Positions 7,906 through 16,325 of a stretch of 42,941 nt of DNA are shown piece by piece. Below the pieces are notes generated by a model. The model ran no database searches, was not told the origin of the DNA, and saw only the letters and a list, made by a program, of their open reading frames with translations. Source of the stretch: Halococcus hamelinensis 100A6 (GTDB lineage Archaea; Halobacteriota; Halobacteria; Halobacteriales; Halococcaceae); the NCBI RefSeq assembly GCF_000336675.1, contig NZ_AOMB01000044.1, positions 1 through 42,941 on the forward strand. Direction: 5' to 3'. The position numbers and the translations under genes are program-made. The stretch's first letter is position 1; each line of letters opens with the position of its first letter.

Positions 7906-9324
7906 ATGACTAATAAACAAACACGTCGTCGGTTCCTCACGACGGCCGGGCTCGCGACCGGTGTCGGGCTCGCGGGCTGTACCCGAGGCGGCACGAGCTC
8001 CGGCGGCAACTCGTCGGGGAACTCGTCGACGACGTCCCCGTCGTCGGAACTCGACCCCGCGGCCTATCGGGACGCGAACATCGACTGGCGGGCCCACGAG
8101 GGGACCAGCATCAACCTCGGGGCCGTCCAGCACGACTGGGTGACGAACGTCAGACCCTACGTATCGGTCTTCGAGGAGCTGACGGGGATCGACGTCGTCT
8201 GGAGCATCCTCCCCGAACAGCAGTTCCGCACCAAACGCCTCACCGACGTGAGCACCGGTGCGGGCAACTTCGACCTGTTCTTCATGGACCAGGTCGTCAA
8301 CCAGTTCGCCCGCGCGGGCTGGCTCGAGAACCTCGACCCGTACTTCGACAGCGACACCCTCTTCGACGAGGACTGGTACGGCACCCAGGACCTCCTCCAG
8401 GTCTGTCGACAGGCCGCCCACGGCGCGGGTCGCCAGCCCTACTGGACCGGCCTGCCGATCACCGTCGAGGTCCAGACGATGTTCTACCGGGAGGACCTCT
8501 ACGACAAACACGGGCTCTCGGTGCCGAAGACCACCGACCAGTTCCTAAAGAACGCGAAGACGATCCACGCCAACGAGTCCGACACCGTCGGGGTCGTCAA
8601 CCGTGGCCAGAAGGGCTACGGGATGAACATCTACACGATGGACCCGTGGATCCGGGAGTTCGGGGGGCAGCTCTGGGAGTCCTATCCCAACGACTCGGGG
8701 CTCGACACGGAGACGGCGATGAAGGCGGGTCGGTTCTACGTCGACACCCTCCAGCAGTACGGCTCGGCCTCGGCCGCCACGATGGAGTGGTCCCAGGTGG
8801 TCGCGACGATGCAACAGGGCGGGGCCGGCCACATCCTGAACGACGCCAACCTGTTCTGGGGGAGCCTCTCGGACCCGAGCTCCTCGCAGGTCGCCGACGA
8901 CATCGCGATCGCGAAGATGCCGGTGCCGAAGGGACAGAACACCTCGTTCGTGCCGGGCGCGTTCGTCTGGCAGCTCTCGACCTCGCCGGTCGCCGCCAAC
9001 CCCGAGGCCGCGTTCCTGTTCATGATCTGGGCGACCGCGAAGCCCACCCAGCGCGCGATGGCCATTCAGGGCTCGGCGTCGTTCCCGGTCCGACGGTCGG
9101 TCTGGGAGGCCGACCCGTACCGCCAGAAGTACGGCCAGAACTTCGCCGACGTCTCCCTCCAGTCGCTCCAGGAGGCGAAGATCGAGCCGTTCGACCCGCA
9201 GTATCCCGTCTGGGGGCAGAAGTACTCGATCCAGCTCCAGCAGGCCATCGCCGGCAACAAGTCGGTTCAGTCGGCCTTCGAGAAGGCCGCCCAGCAAGCC
9301 GAACTCACCGCGGGGAGCGGGTGA
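7906..9324 (+). CDS. Carbohydrate ABC transporter substrate-binding lipoprotein
   Basis: Extracellular binding protein of a CUT1-type sugar transporter, 472 residues. A Tat signal (Arg-Arg-Arg-Phe-Leu at 7-11) leads into a lipobox ending LAGC with Cys25, so the mature protein is predicted to be a Tat-exported lipoprotein, as is common in haloarchaea. A Ser/Gly/Thr-rich linker (26-47) separates anchor and domain. The rest resembles solute-binding family 1 (MalE/UgpB-like), including the C-terminal region with SASFPVRRSVW. It is the first gene of the operon; the permease starts 4 nt after the stop. The bound sugar is not determinable; the neighbouring epimerase suggests an oligosaccharide or amino sugar. 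Confidence 0.92.
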   Translation: MTNKQTRRRFLTTAGLATGVGLAGCTRGGTSSGGNSSGNSSTTSPSSELDPAAYRDANIDWRAHEGTSINLGAVQHDWVTNVRPYVSVFEELTGIDVVWSILPEQQFRTKRLTDVSTGAGNFDLFFMDQVVNQFARAGWLENLDPYFDSDTLFDEDWYGTQDLLQVCRQAAHGAGRQPYWTGLPITVEVQTMFYREDLYDKHGLSVPKTTDQFLKNAKTIHANESDTVGVVNRGQKGYGMNIYTMDPWIREFGGQLWESYPNDSGLDTETAMKAGRFYVDTLQQYGSASAATMEWSQVVATMQQGGAGHILNDANLFWGSLSDPSSSQVADDIAIAKMPVPKGQNTSFVPGAFVWQLSTSPVAANPEAAFLFMIWATAKPTQRAMAIQGSASFPVRRSVWEADPYRQKYGQNFADVSLQSLQEAKIEPFDPQYPVWGQKYSIQLQQAIAGNKSVQSAFEKAAQQAELTAGSG

Positions 9325-9328
9325 TCCG

Positions 9329-10270
9329 ATGAGCACGGACACCCGGTCGGTCGGCTCGGACCAGGGCGAGGGCGCGCTCGGCTCGCTCAAGGGCGTCTGG
9401 AACGACTACCTCCCGGTCTGGCTCGCGACCCCGATGGTGCTCGTGGTCCTCCTGATCACGATCTTCCCCGGGGTCTACGACCTCTATCTCAGCCTCGTCA
9501 ACTACACCTACGTCAACCCGGACCGGTTGGGAACGTTCGCGGGGCTCCACAACTTCGCGGTGGTCTTCACCGACCCCACCGTCTGGCAGTCGGTGATGGT
9601 GACGACGGTCTTCGTCCTGAGCGCGCTCGTGCTCGAGACCGTGCTCGGGTTCGGGCTCGCCGCGCTCGTCAACGACGTCGCGAGCGGGCGGGCGAAGTCG
9701 TTCTACCGCGTGGCGTTCATCCTGCCGATGGCGGTCGCGCCCGTGAGCCTCGCGACGATCGGCCAGGTGATGCTCCAGCCCCAGCTCGGGATCGTCCCCT
9801 ACCTGATCAACAGCTACACCCCGTTCGCCGCGCCCGCCTTCCTCACCGACGTCCCGCTGCTCACGGTGATCCTGATCGACACCTGGAACTGGACGCCGTT
9901 CATGTTCCTGATCTTCTACGCGGGCCTCTCGTCGGTGCCCGACGAACTGCTCGAGGCCGCCCGGATCGACGGCGCACCGATGTGGCGGCGCTACGTCCAC
10001 GTCGTGATCCCCTACCTCAAACCCGTGCTGTTCGTGGCGATACTCATCCGACTGATCGACCTCTTTCGGTCGTTCGGGCTGGTCTACACCCTCACTCAGG
10101 GTGGACCGGGGAACGCGACGATGCTGATCGGGATCCAGATCTTCCAGACCGGCTTCACCTACGTCGACCTCGGGGCGGCGAGCGCGCTCGCGATCGTCTA
10201 CCTCGTGGTCGTGTTGATCATCTGCAACGTCCTGATCCGCGTCGTCGGCTTCGGGGAGGTGCTCGACTGA
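9329..10270 (+). CDS. Sugar ABC transporter permease (MalF/UgpA type)
   Basis: Inner-membrane permease subunit, 313 residues with six predicted helices; the first is around residues 28-52. The cytoplasmic EAA loop that docks on the ATPase is visible as DELLEAARIDGA followed by an IPYLKP segment. The N-terminal 25 residues are polar and cytoplasmic. Its TGA stop overlaps the next ATG (TGATG), implying coupled translation of the two permeases, which form a heterodimer in this family. The start at 9329 follows the binding-protein stop by 4 nt. Confidence 0.93.
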   Translation: MSTDTRSVGSDQGEGALGSLKGVWNDYLPVWLATPMVLVVLLITIFPGVYDLYLSLVNYTYVNPDRLGTFAGLHNFAVVFTDPTVWQSVMVTTVFVLSALVLETVLGFGLAALVNDVASGRAKSFYRVAFILPMAVAPVSLATIGQVMLQPQLGIVPYLINSYTPFAAPAFLTDVPLLTVILIDTWNWTPFMFLIFYAGLSSVPDELLEAARIDGAPMWRRYVHVVIPYLKPVLFVAILIRLIDLFRSFGLVYTLTQGGPGNATMLIGIQIFQTGFTYVDLGAASALAIVYLVVVLIICNVLIRVVGFGEVLD

Positions 10271-11109
10271 TGGCGACCAGCAGTTCGGACGGCGGGCTGA
10301 AGGAGGTCGGCCGCCACGCCGTCCTCGTCCTCTGGACGGTCGTCGCGCTGTTCCCGCTGGCGTGGATCACGTTCATGTCGCTGAAGCCGCCGGGCGAGGC
10401 GATCACCCTCCCCCCGGACTGGATCTTCCTGCCGACGGTCTACAACTACATCCAACTGGTGCAGGACGCGGCGTTCGTCCACGCCTACGCGAACAGTCTC
10501 ATCAGCGTGAGCGCCTCCGTGGTGCTCGTGCTCCTAGTCGGGGTCCCGGGAGCCTACGTGCTCTCGCGCTACGACGTCCCGAAGAAGCCCGACGTCCTGA
10601 TCTGGATCCTCTCCTCGCGGATGTTGCCGCCGGTCGCGGTCGTCATTCCGTTCTTCGTGATCTTCCGGACCTTCGACCTCTACGACACCCTGATCGGGTT
10701 GGTGTTCATGTACATCACCATCAACATCTCCGTCGTGGTCTGGGTGATGAAGTCCTTCTTCGATGGGATCCCCGAATCCCTCGAAGAGGCCGCGATGGTC
10801 GATGGTGCGACGCGCTCGCAGGCGTTCCGGAAGGTGGTGTTGCCCTCGGCGGTGCCGGGGATCATCTCGGTCGCCGTGATCAGCTTCATCTTCGCGTGGA
10901 TCGAGCTCCTGTTCTCGCTGGTGCTCACCAACAACCAGGCGGTGACCGTCTCGTTGCAGGTCTACACCTTCATCGGGTCGCGAAACATCGAGTACAGCAT
11001 GCTGGCGGCGGCCTCGATGGCGATGATCGTCCCAGTATTGATCTTCCTGATCGCGGCGAACCGGTACCTCGCCTCCGGGCTGAGCTTCGGGGTGGTGTTG
11101 AAGGAATGA
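10270..11109 (+). CDS. Sugar ABC transporter permease (MalG/UgpE type)
   Basis: Second permease, 279 residues, six predicted helices. The EAA loop reads SLEEAAMVDGATR and then LPSAVPGI. The start at 10270 is chosen over an in-frame Arg-rich upstream extension because the ATG shares a base with the TGA of the first permease and is followed directly by a typical MalG N-terminus (polar segment, then a helix from about residue 15). A 55-nt spacer without obvious signals precedes the ATPase gene. Confidence 0.93.
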   Translation: MATSSSDGGLKEVGRHAVLVLWTVVALFPLAWITFMSLKPPGEAITLPPDWIFLPTVYNYIQLVQDAAFVHAYANSLISVSASVVLVLLVGVPGAYVLSRYDVPKKPDVLIWILSSRMLPPVAVVIPFFVIFRTFDLYDTLIGLVFMYITINISVVVWVMKSFFDGIPESLEEAAMVDGATRSQAFRKVVLPSAVPGIISVAVISFIFAWIELLFSLVLTNNQAVTVSLQVYTFIGSRNIEYSMLAAASMAMIVPVLIFLIAANRYLASGLSFGVVLKE

Positions 11110-11164
11110 TCCTTCGACCCGCCCACGCAACGACGACCGACAACCGACAGACGGAGACCCACTA

Positions 11165-12349
11165 ATGGCACGAATCGAACTCAACGGCATCACGAAGACG
11201 TTCGCGGAGGGAAGCGACGAGATCGTCGCGGTCGACGACGTCGACCTCACGATCGAGAACGACGAGTTCCTGATCATGGTCGGCCCCTCGGGGAGCGGGA
11301 AGTCGACGCTCCTCAGGATGATCGCGGGGCTCGAACGACAGACCGAGGGCGAGATCACGATCGACGGCGAGCCGATCGGCGACCTCGAACCCGGCGAGCG
11401 CAACATCGCGATGGTGTTCCAGAACTACGCGCTCTACCCGAACATGTCGGTCCGTGGGAACATGAGCTTCGGGCTGAAGATGTCGACCGACCTCTCGGAC
11501 GACGAGATCGACGGCCGGGTCGAGGACGCCGCCCAAACCATGAACATCGGGCACATGCTCGACAGCGACCCCAGCCAGCTCTCCGGCGGGGAGAAACAGC
11601 GCGTGGCGATCGGGCGGGCGACCGTCCGCGACCCGAACGCCTTCCTGATGGACGAGCCGCTCTCGAACCTCGACGCGAAGCTCCGCGCGGAGATGCGCAC
11701 CGAGATCAAGCGCCTCCAGCGCGAGCTCGGCGTCACGACGGTCTACGTCACCCACAACCAGACCGAGGCGATGACGATGGGCGACCGGCTCGCGATCCTC
11801 AACGACGGCAAGCTCCAGCAGGTCGGCACACCCCTGGAGTGCTTTTACCGCCCGGCGAACACGTTCGTCGCGGGGTTCGTCGGCAGCCCGTCGATGAACT
11901 TCTTCGAGGTCACGCTCGATGGCGACCGATTGACGGCCGACAGCATCTCCTACGACGTCGACCCCGACGCGACCGAGGGGATCGACGACGGGACGGAGCT
12001 GCTGTTCGGCGTCCGTCCGGAGGACATCGAGCTCCGCGAGGAGGCCGACTCGCCCGACGACTTCGAGTGCGTCGTGGACGTCGTCGAGCCGATGGGGAGC
12101 CGGAAGTACGTCTACTTCACCCGCCCGGAGGACGAGAACGGGAGCGACGAGACCTTCGTGGCCGAGGTCGACGGCCAGCTCCCGGTCGAGTCGAGCGAGA
12201 CGTGGTTCGTCCACGTCCCGAAGGACACCTTCTACCTCTTCGATCGGGGCTCGGGCGAGGCGGTTCACCACCGTCGGCTGCTCGAACGCACCGAACGGGA
12301 ACTCCTCTCGAAGATCGAGGGACGGAACGCCGAGACCGCCGACACCTGA
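11165..12349 (+). CDS. Sugar ABC transporter ATPase (MalK/UgpC type)
   Basis: ATP-hydrolysing subunit, 394 residues. Walker A GPSGSGKST is at 40-48, Q-loop Gln86, signature LSGGE at 139-143, Walker B FLMDEP at 160-165, D-loop SNLD after it, and switch His197 in VTHNQ. After about residue 235 comes the C-terminal regulatory/TOBE extension found in CUT1 ATPases, so inhibition or regulation through this domain is plausible. It closes the operon; a hairpin at 12359-12382 follows. MalK proteins are often shared among several transporters, so it may serve systems outside this window. Confidence 0.94.
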   Translation: MARIELNGITKTFAEGSDEIVAVDDVDLTIENDEFLIMVGPSGSGKSTLLRMIAGLERQTEGEITIDGEPIGDLEPGERNIAMVFQNYALYPNMSVRGNMSFGLKMSTDLSDDEIDGRVEDAAQTMNIGHMLDSDPSQLSGGEKQRVAIGRATVRDPNAFLMDEPLSNLDAKLRAEMRTEIKRLQRELGVTTVYVTHNQTEAMTMGDRLAILNDGKLQQVGTPLECFYRPANTFVAGFVGSPSMNFFEVTLDGDRLTADSISYDVDPDATEGIDDGTELLFGVRPEDIELREEADSPDDFECVVDVVEPMGSRKYVYFTRPEDENGSDETFVAEVDGQLPVESSETWFVHVPKDTFYLFDRGSGEAVHHRRLLERTERELLSKIEGRNAETADT

Positions 12350-12358
12350 CCCGGTGGT

Positions 12359-12382
12359 TTTCGTCACCTGCTCGTGACGAAA
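12359..12382 (+). terminator. Hairpin after the ABC operon, abutting the NYN gene promoter
   Basis: TTTCGTCAC (12359-12367) pairs perfectly with GTGACGAAA (12374-12382) around a 6-nt loop, just after the ATPase stop at 12349. It could help end transcription or act as an operator, because the NYN gene's TATA-like sequence CGTTTTAG (12383-12390) begins at its right arm. The role is inferred. Confidence 0.4.
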
Positions 12383-12390
12383 CGTTTTAG
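12383..12390 (+). promoter_or_regulatory. TATA-like box of the NYN-domain gene
   Basis: CGTTTTAG lies 24-31 nt before the ATG at 12414, fitting a leaderless transcript. Confidence 0.45.
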
Positions 12391-12413
12391 CGCTCAGTCG
12401 AGCGATTACCGGC

Positions 12414-12911
12414 ATGTCGAACGTCCATCCGGCCCAGCGCGTCGCGGTGTTGGTCGACGCGCAGAACTTCTATCACACCACCCAGAGCGTCTACTCGCGC
12501 AACATCGACTACCGCGAACTCCTGGAGGAGGCCGTCGACGGTCGCCAACTCACCAGGGCGATCGCCTACGTCATCCGGGCGGACTCGCCGAAGGAGGAGA
12601 GCTTCTTCGAGGCGCTCGCGGAGATCGGCTTCGAGACCAAGATCAAGGACCTCAAGACCCACGCCGACGGGTCGAAGACCGCCGACTGGGACGTCGGGAT
12701 GATCCTCGACGCCGTCACCCTCGCACCGCACATCGACACCGCCGTGATCTGCACCGGCGACGGCGACTTCTCCAGGCTCTGTTCGCACCTCCGCCACGAG
12801 GGCGTTCGGGTCGAGGGGATGGCCTTCGGCGAATCGACCTCCGAGGACATGGTCGACGCCGTGGACTCGTTCACCGACCTCTCCGAGCGCGTCGACCGGT
12901 TTTTGCTGTAG
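12414..12911 (+). CDS. NYN/LabA-like PIN-fold domain protein
   Basis: A stand-alone NYN domain (LabA/DUF88 group), 165 residues. The acidic metal-binding residues of this RNase-like fold are visible: Asp15 in VLVDAQN, the aspartates of ADWDVGM, and TGDGDF near residue 121. NYN proteins are predicted or shown metal-dependent ribonucleases; the target here is unknown. It has its own promoter-like box and no obvious operon partner: the sugar ABC operon ends upstream and a convergent small membrane protein gene follows. The domain call is firm; catalytic activity is an inference from the intact acidic residues. Confidence 0.85.
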   Translation: MSNVHPAQRVAVLVDAQNFYHTTQSVYSRNIDYRELLEEAVDGRQLTRAIAYVIRADSPKEESFFEALAEIGFETKIKDLKTHADGSKTADWDVGMILDAVTLAPHIDTAVICTGDGDFSRLCSHLRHEGVRVEGMAFGESTSEDMVDAVDSFTDLSERVDRFLL

Positions 12912-12916
12912 GTCGT

Positions 12917-13093
12917 CTACACGCCGCCGTCGGAGACGCCGAGGAGCAGGGTGCCGCCGGCCATCACGAGCGCCGCGACGAACGCGACGAGACCCGGGAT
13001 CCAGTCGAACTCGGGGATGGCGTAGAGCAGTACGACGATCGAACTGACGAGGAGCATCCCGCCACCGGCCATGGTCTGTGTGCGTTGATCCAT
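12917..13093 (-). CDS. Small two-helix membrane protein (58 residues)
   Basis: A short gene whose product starts MDQRTQTMAGGG. It has two hydrophobic segments, about residues 13-25 and 34-52, separated by a short PEFDW turn, and ends in a polar tail. The pattern is that of a small haloarchaeal two-TM protein of unknown function. It converges with the NYN gene, the two stops being only 5 nt apart, and diverges from the PUA gene. Codon usage is like the neighbours: GC-rich third positions and hydrophobic codons in runs, which supports real coding. I do not recognise a named family. Confidence 0.65.
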   Translation of the reverse strand: MDQRTQTMAGGGMLLVSSIVVLLYAIPEFDWIPGLVAFVAALVMAGGTLLLGVSDGGV

Positions 13094-13184
13094 GGGGACC
13101 AGTGGCCGCCGCCGATATAAACAGCTTCGGAAGCCGTCGAGCGGGATGGCCGGGCTTTTGCCCGCCGCGCCCGAGGTTCGGCCG

Positions 13185-13646
13185 ATGGACGAGGACGAGA
13201 CCGCGCGACTCCGAACGATCGCCGACTACCAGTTCGGTGCAGGGGCGGGGGCGGCGCTGTTCCCCGATGCCGACCTCGCGGTGCGGCGGTCGGTGAGCGG
13301 CCGCCCACAGCAGGTGTTCGACGGCGAGCGACGGCTGGTTTCGTACAACACGGACGGGCGATTCACCCTCGGAGTCGCAGGCGGGCGGCGGCTCCTCGGG
13401 CTCGACGCGCCGACCGCGCGGGTCGTGGTGGGCGAGGAGAGCGACCCGTTCGTCAGGGACGGCAAGAACGCCTTCGCGAAGTTCGTACAAGAGGTGGACC
13501 CCGCGGTGCGGCCCAGTGACGAGGTCTGTATCGTGGACCCCGCCGACGACCTGCTCGGGGTCGGTCGGGCGCGACTCTCGGCCGACGCGATGGCGGATTT
13601 CGAGACCGGCGTCGCGGTGAAGACCCGCGACGGAAACGACGGCTGA
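13185..13646 (+). CDS. PUA-domain RNA-binding protein
   Basis: A 153-residue protein with a C-terminal PUA domain (about 77-150). The family pattern is seen as VVVGEESDPFV, GKNAFAKFV, DEVCIVD and LLGVGRARLS, ending in GVAVKTR. The N-terminal 75 residues match the domain that precedes PUA in archaeal proteins related to tRNA-guanine transglycosylase/archaeosine enzymes. It probably binds structured RNA, possibly tRNA or rRNA; the partner enzyme is not nearby. The start at 13185 (MDEDETARLR) is preferred; an in-frame ATG at 13146 would add a proline-rich stretch. A long repeat-filled gap follows the stop. Confidence 0.8.
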   Translation: MDEDETARLRTIADYQFGAGAGAALFPDADLAVRRSVSGRPQQVFDGERRLVSYNTDGRFTLGVAGGRRLLGLDAPTARVVVGEESDPFVRDGKNAFAKFVQEVDPAVRPSDEVCIVDPADDLLGVGRARLSADAMADFETGVAVKTRDGNDG

Positions 13647-13649
13647 GGC

Positions 13650-14056
13650 GGGTTTCGCGGTGCTGCGGCCGCCGGTGCGGTCGCGGCGGTTGCGGTGCGG
13701 TCGTGGTGTGGCGGTGCGGGGCGGCCGCCGCAGTGCGGTTACGGTGGTCGTGGCTGCGGTTCCTGGTGTCTCGGCGAGCGCCGAAGGCGCGAGCCGAGGC
13801 TCAGGAGAACGGTGTTCTCCTGGTGGATGAAGGGCGAGCGAACTTCGGAGCACGCTTCGCGCGCTCCGTCCTTCCGTTCGCTCCGCTCACGGGAACGGAG
13901 TGAGCGAGGGCTTCGGCGGTGCTGTGTGGTGGCGGTTGCGGAGGTGTCAGTTATCGTTCCGCGAGCGAACGGAGTGAGCGAGCGGCCTTTTTTGATCCAC
14001 ATTTTTTGGCCGAGCGGTCCGCGAAGCGGACCCGAGGCGAAAAAAGGTGGGGGCGC
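13650..14056. repeat. Intergenic mosaic repeat, copy 1
   Basis: This fills the 450-nt gap between the PUA gene and the acyl-CoA synthetase gene. It starts with a G-rich TGCGGT-iterated stretch. Next come perfect hairpins: 13770-13798 (CTCGGC-GA-GCGCC, loop GAA, mirrored with tandem GA mismatches), 13802-13822 (CAGGAGAAC, loop GGT), and 13846-13868 (CGGAGC/GCTCCG). It ends in the T-run/A-run hairpin at 13997-14050. A 26-nt block at 13818-13843 and a 30-nt block at 13897-13926 recur identically in copy 2 (24449-24474 and 24538-24567). No gene is seen in it. Confidence 0.8.
13997..14050 (+). terminator. Terminal hairpin of repeat copy 1, possible bidirectional terminator
   Basis: The outer stem pairs CCAC-A-TTTTTT with AAAAAA-G-GTGG. 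An inner stem pairs GGTCCGC with GCGGACC around GAA. T-runs occur on both strands, so RNA made from either direction would carry a U-tract next to a stem. Terminator function is inferred. Confidence 0.45.
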
Positions 14057-14066
14057 AAAGGCTTAG
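14057..14066 (+). promoter_or_regulatory. TATA-like box of the acyl-CoA synthetase gene
   Basis: AAAGGCTTAG lies 31-40 nt before the ATG at 14097, immediately after the terminal hairpin of repeat copy 1. Confidence 0.35.
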
Positions 14067-14096
14067 TCCCGAGCCGGCCAATCCTCCTGGTAGTTC

Positions 14097-15695
14097 ATGA
14101 ATGTCGAGATGCGCACCACCGATTTCCTCGATCGAGCGGTCGATTGCTACAGCGACGTCGTCGGCGTCGTCGCTCACGACGGCACCGAGTACACCTACGC
14201 GGAGTTCGCCGAGCAGGTGAACCGGGTCTCGAACGCGCTCTCGGGGATGGGTGTGGGCCAGGGCGACCGGGTGGCGCTGCTCGCGCCGAACACCCACTAC
14301 TTCCTCGAAACCATGTACGGGGTGAACCAGTTGGGGGCGGTCTTCGTCCCGATGAACTACCTCCTCACTCCCTCGGACTTCGAGTACATCCTCGACGACT
14401 GCGAGGCGAGGGTCGTGATCGCCGATTACGACTACGCCGAGAAGGTCGAGGCCGTCCGTGAGTCGGTGCCCGCCGAGGGGTTCGTCGGCTATCGCGCCGA
14501 CGATATCGACGGCGAGTGGACCGACTACGAGGACTGGCTCGCGGGCGCGTCGGCGGACGCGCCCGACCGGCCGGAGATCGCGGAGGACGACGACGCGAGC
14601 ATCAACTACACCTCGGGGACGACCGGCGACCCGAAAGGGGTGGTCAGAACCCACCGGACCGAACACTGGCACGCCCTCGTTCTGAACCAGCACATGGAGG
14701 TCGCGGACGACGACACCTACCTCTGGACGCTGCCGATGTTCCACTGTAACGGCTGGGGGCACACCTACGCCATCACCGGGATGGGGGGCACGCACGTCTG
14801 CCAGCGCACCTTCGATCCCGAGGGGACACTTCGCCGAGTGAGGGAACACGACGTCTCCTACCTCTCGGGCGCGCCCACGGTGTTGAACCGGCTCATCGCC
14901 TACTACGACGACCACCCGGACGCCGTGACGACCGGCGAGCGCGAGGTCCGGATCTCGACCGCCGGGAGCGCGCCCGCCACCGCGACGCTCTCGACCGTCG
15001 AAGAGGAGATCGGGTGGCGCGTGATCCACCTCTACGGCCTCACCGAGACCGCCCCGATGATCACGACCTCGCACTCGCCGCGCCGGCTCGCCCAGCGCGG
15101 GCGCGACCTCAAAGTGAATCAGGGATCCGAGATGATCGCCACCGACGTCCGCGTGGTCGACGACGACGGTCGGGACGTACCGCGCGACGGCGCGACCATC
15201 GGCGAGATCGTCGTGCGCGGGAATCAGGTGATGGACCGCTACCTCAACAAGCCCGACGCCACCCACGAGGCGTTCAACGCGAAACTGCCGGGCTACTTCC
15301 ACACCGGCGACCTCGCGACCATCGACGAGGACGGGATGGTGGCGATCCAGGACCGAAGCAAGGACATCATCATCTCGGGCGGCGAGAACGTCTCCTCGAT
15401 CGGCGTCGAGGACGTGCTCTACGACCACCCCGACGTCGCGAAGGCCGCCGTGATCCCGACCCCGAGCGACGAGTGGGGCGAGGCGGTGACGGCGCTCGTG
15501 GTCGCGAAATCAGGTGCGTCGCCGAGCGCCGAGGCCATCAGGGAGTTCGCCGGCGAGCACCTCGCGCGGTACCAGGTTCCAAAACGCGTCGAGTTCGTCG
15601 ACGACCTCCCCGAGACCGCGACCGGAAAGGTCCAAAAATATCAGCTCCGCCAGGAGTACTGGGAAGGCGAGGAACGGCTCGTGGGGCAGGGCTGA
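14097..15695 (+). CDS. Acyl-CoA synthetase / AMP-binding ligase (ANL superfamily)
   Basis: Adenylate-forming ligase of 532 residues that activates a carboxylic acid, probably a fatty acid, with ATP and CoA. Motifs in order: the P-loop-like YTSGTTGDPKG at 171-181, the adenine-binding YGLTET at 313-318, YFHTGDLATIDEDG from 400, the hinge DRSKDIIISGGENV from 419, and the C-terminal catalytic Lys511 in PETATGKVQK. The sequence resembles medium/long-chain FadD-like enzymes, but the substrate cannot be assigned. It stands alone: a repeat region lies upstream and a convergent regulator gene downstream. The ATG at 14097 is used; a second Met is five codons in. Confidence 0.92.
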   Translation: MNVEMRTTDFLDRAVDCYSDVVGVVAHDGTEYTYAEFAEQVNRVSNALSGMGVGQGDRVALLAPNTHYFLETMYGVNQLGAVFVPMNYLLTPSDFEYILDDCEARVVIADYDYAEKVEAVRESVPAEGFVGYRADDIDGEWTDYEDWLAGASADAPDRPEIAEDDDASINYTSGTTGDPKGVVRTHRTEHWHALVLNQHMEVADDDTYLWTLPMFHCNGWGHTYAITGMGGTHVCQRTFDPEGTLRRVREHDVSYLSGAPTVLNRLIAYYDDHPDAVTTGEREVRISTAGSAPATATLSTVEEEIGWRVIHLYGLTETAPMITTSHSPRRLAQRGRDLKVNQGSEMIATDVRVVDDDGRDVPRDGATIGEIVVRGNQVMDRYLNKPDATHEAFNAKLPGYFHTGDLATIDEDGMVAIQDRSKDIIISGGENVSSIGVEDVLYDHPDVAKAAVIPTPSDEWGEAVTALVVAKSGASPSAEAIREFAGEHLARYQVPKRVEFVDDLPETATGKVQKYQLRQEYWEGEERLVGQG

Positions 15696-15731
15696 CCGGG
15701 AAGCACGGTCGATCGTTCGGGCCGAGCCTCG

Positions 15732-16274
15732 TCAGGAGAGGTGGGCGGCGACGTCGGCCTCGGTGATGATCCCGAGCAGTTCGCCGCTCTCGACGACGAT
15801 CACGGCGTCGTGGTGGTCGAGGTGGGTATCGACCGCGTCGAGGGCCGCGTCGGGGGCCACCGTGGTGATCGACTCGCGCATCACGTCGGCCACCGGCAGC
15901 GACGCGGCGTCGTCGATGCCGGCCTGGCGGACGTCGCCGTTCGAGATGATCCCCACCGGATAACCGTCGTGGACGACGGGAAGCTGTGAGTAGCCCTCGG
16001 CGCGCATCCGGTCGATGGCGTCCCGAACGCTGTCGTCGGGCGCGACCGCGACCACCGACTCGTGCATCAGGTCGCGCGCACGCCGGATGCTCCCCTCGGC
16101 GGCGTCGAGGGCCGAAACGACCCGCCGGAGCGTCGAGAGCCGCGGGTCGACGTCGCCACCCTCGATCCGGGCGACCAGCGGCTGGGAGACGCCCGCGCGC
16201 TCGGCGAGCGCGCTCTGGGTGAGGTCGACCCGGTGGCGACGCTCGCGTAACTCCTCCGGCGTCGGGAGCTCCAT
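15732..16274 (-). CDS. XRE-type HTH plus tandem CBS-domain regulator
   Basis: A 180-residue DNA-binding sensor. Residues 5-62 form an XRE/Cro helix-turn-helix (LTQSALAERAGVSQPLVARIEGG). Two CBS motifs follow, about 68-118 (DLMHESVVAVAPDDSV, GYPVGIISNGDV) and 126-178 (DVMRESITTVAPDAAL, GELLGIITEADV). CBS pairs bind adenine nucleotides or S-adenosyl ligands, so this is probably a transcription factor responding to energy or nucleotide state. It follows purM on the same strand after 51 nt but has its own box GCTTTTGATTA about 25-33 nt upstream. Targets are unknown; purM and itself are the nearest candidates. Confidence 0.88.
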   Translation of the reverse strand: MELPTPEELRERRHRVDLTQSALAERAGVSQPLVARIEGGDVDPRLSTLRRVVSALDAAEGSIRRARDLMHESVVAVAPDDSVRDAIDRMRAEGYSQLPVVHDGYPVGIISNGDVRQAGIDDAASLPVADVMRESITTVAPDAALDAVDTHLDHHDAVIVVESGELLGIITEADVAAHLS

Positions 16275-16325
16275 ACACGGTGATAACCAGCGGTAATCAA
16301 AAGCGTTGCGTCCCGCGGTGTGAAC

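Noticed and set aside
13739-14002. Open frames on both strands through the repeat copies (Arg/Ser/Glu-rich)
   Set aside because: They are translations of palindromic repeat blocks; the same residues occur from copies 1 and 2 in several frames, which fits repeats and not genes.
13650-14056. Repeat copies as insertion sequences or MITEs
   Set aside because: No transposase, no consistent long terminal inverted repeats bounding the whole element, and no target-site duplication could be seen. The CCAC/GTGG stem bounds only the last 54-60 nt.
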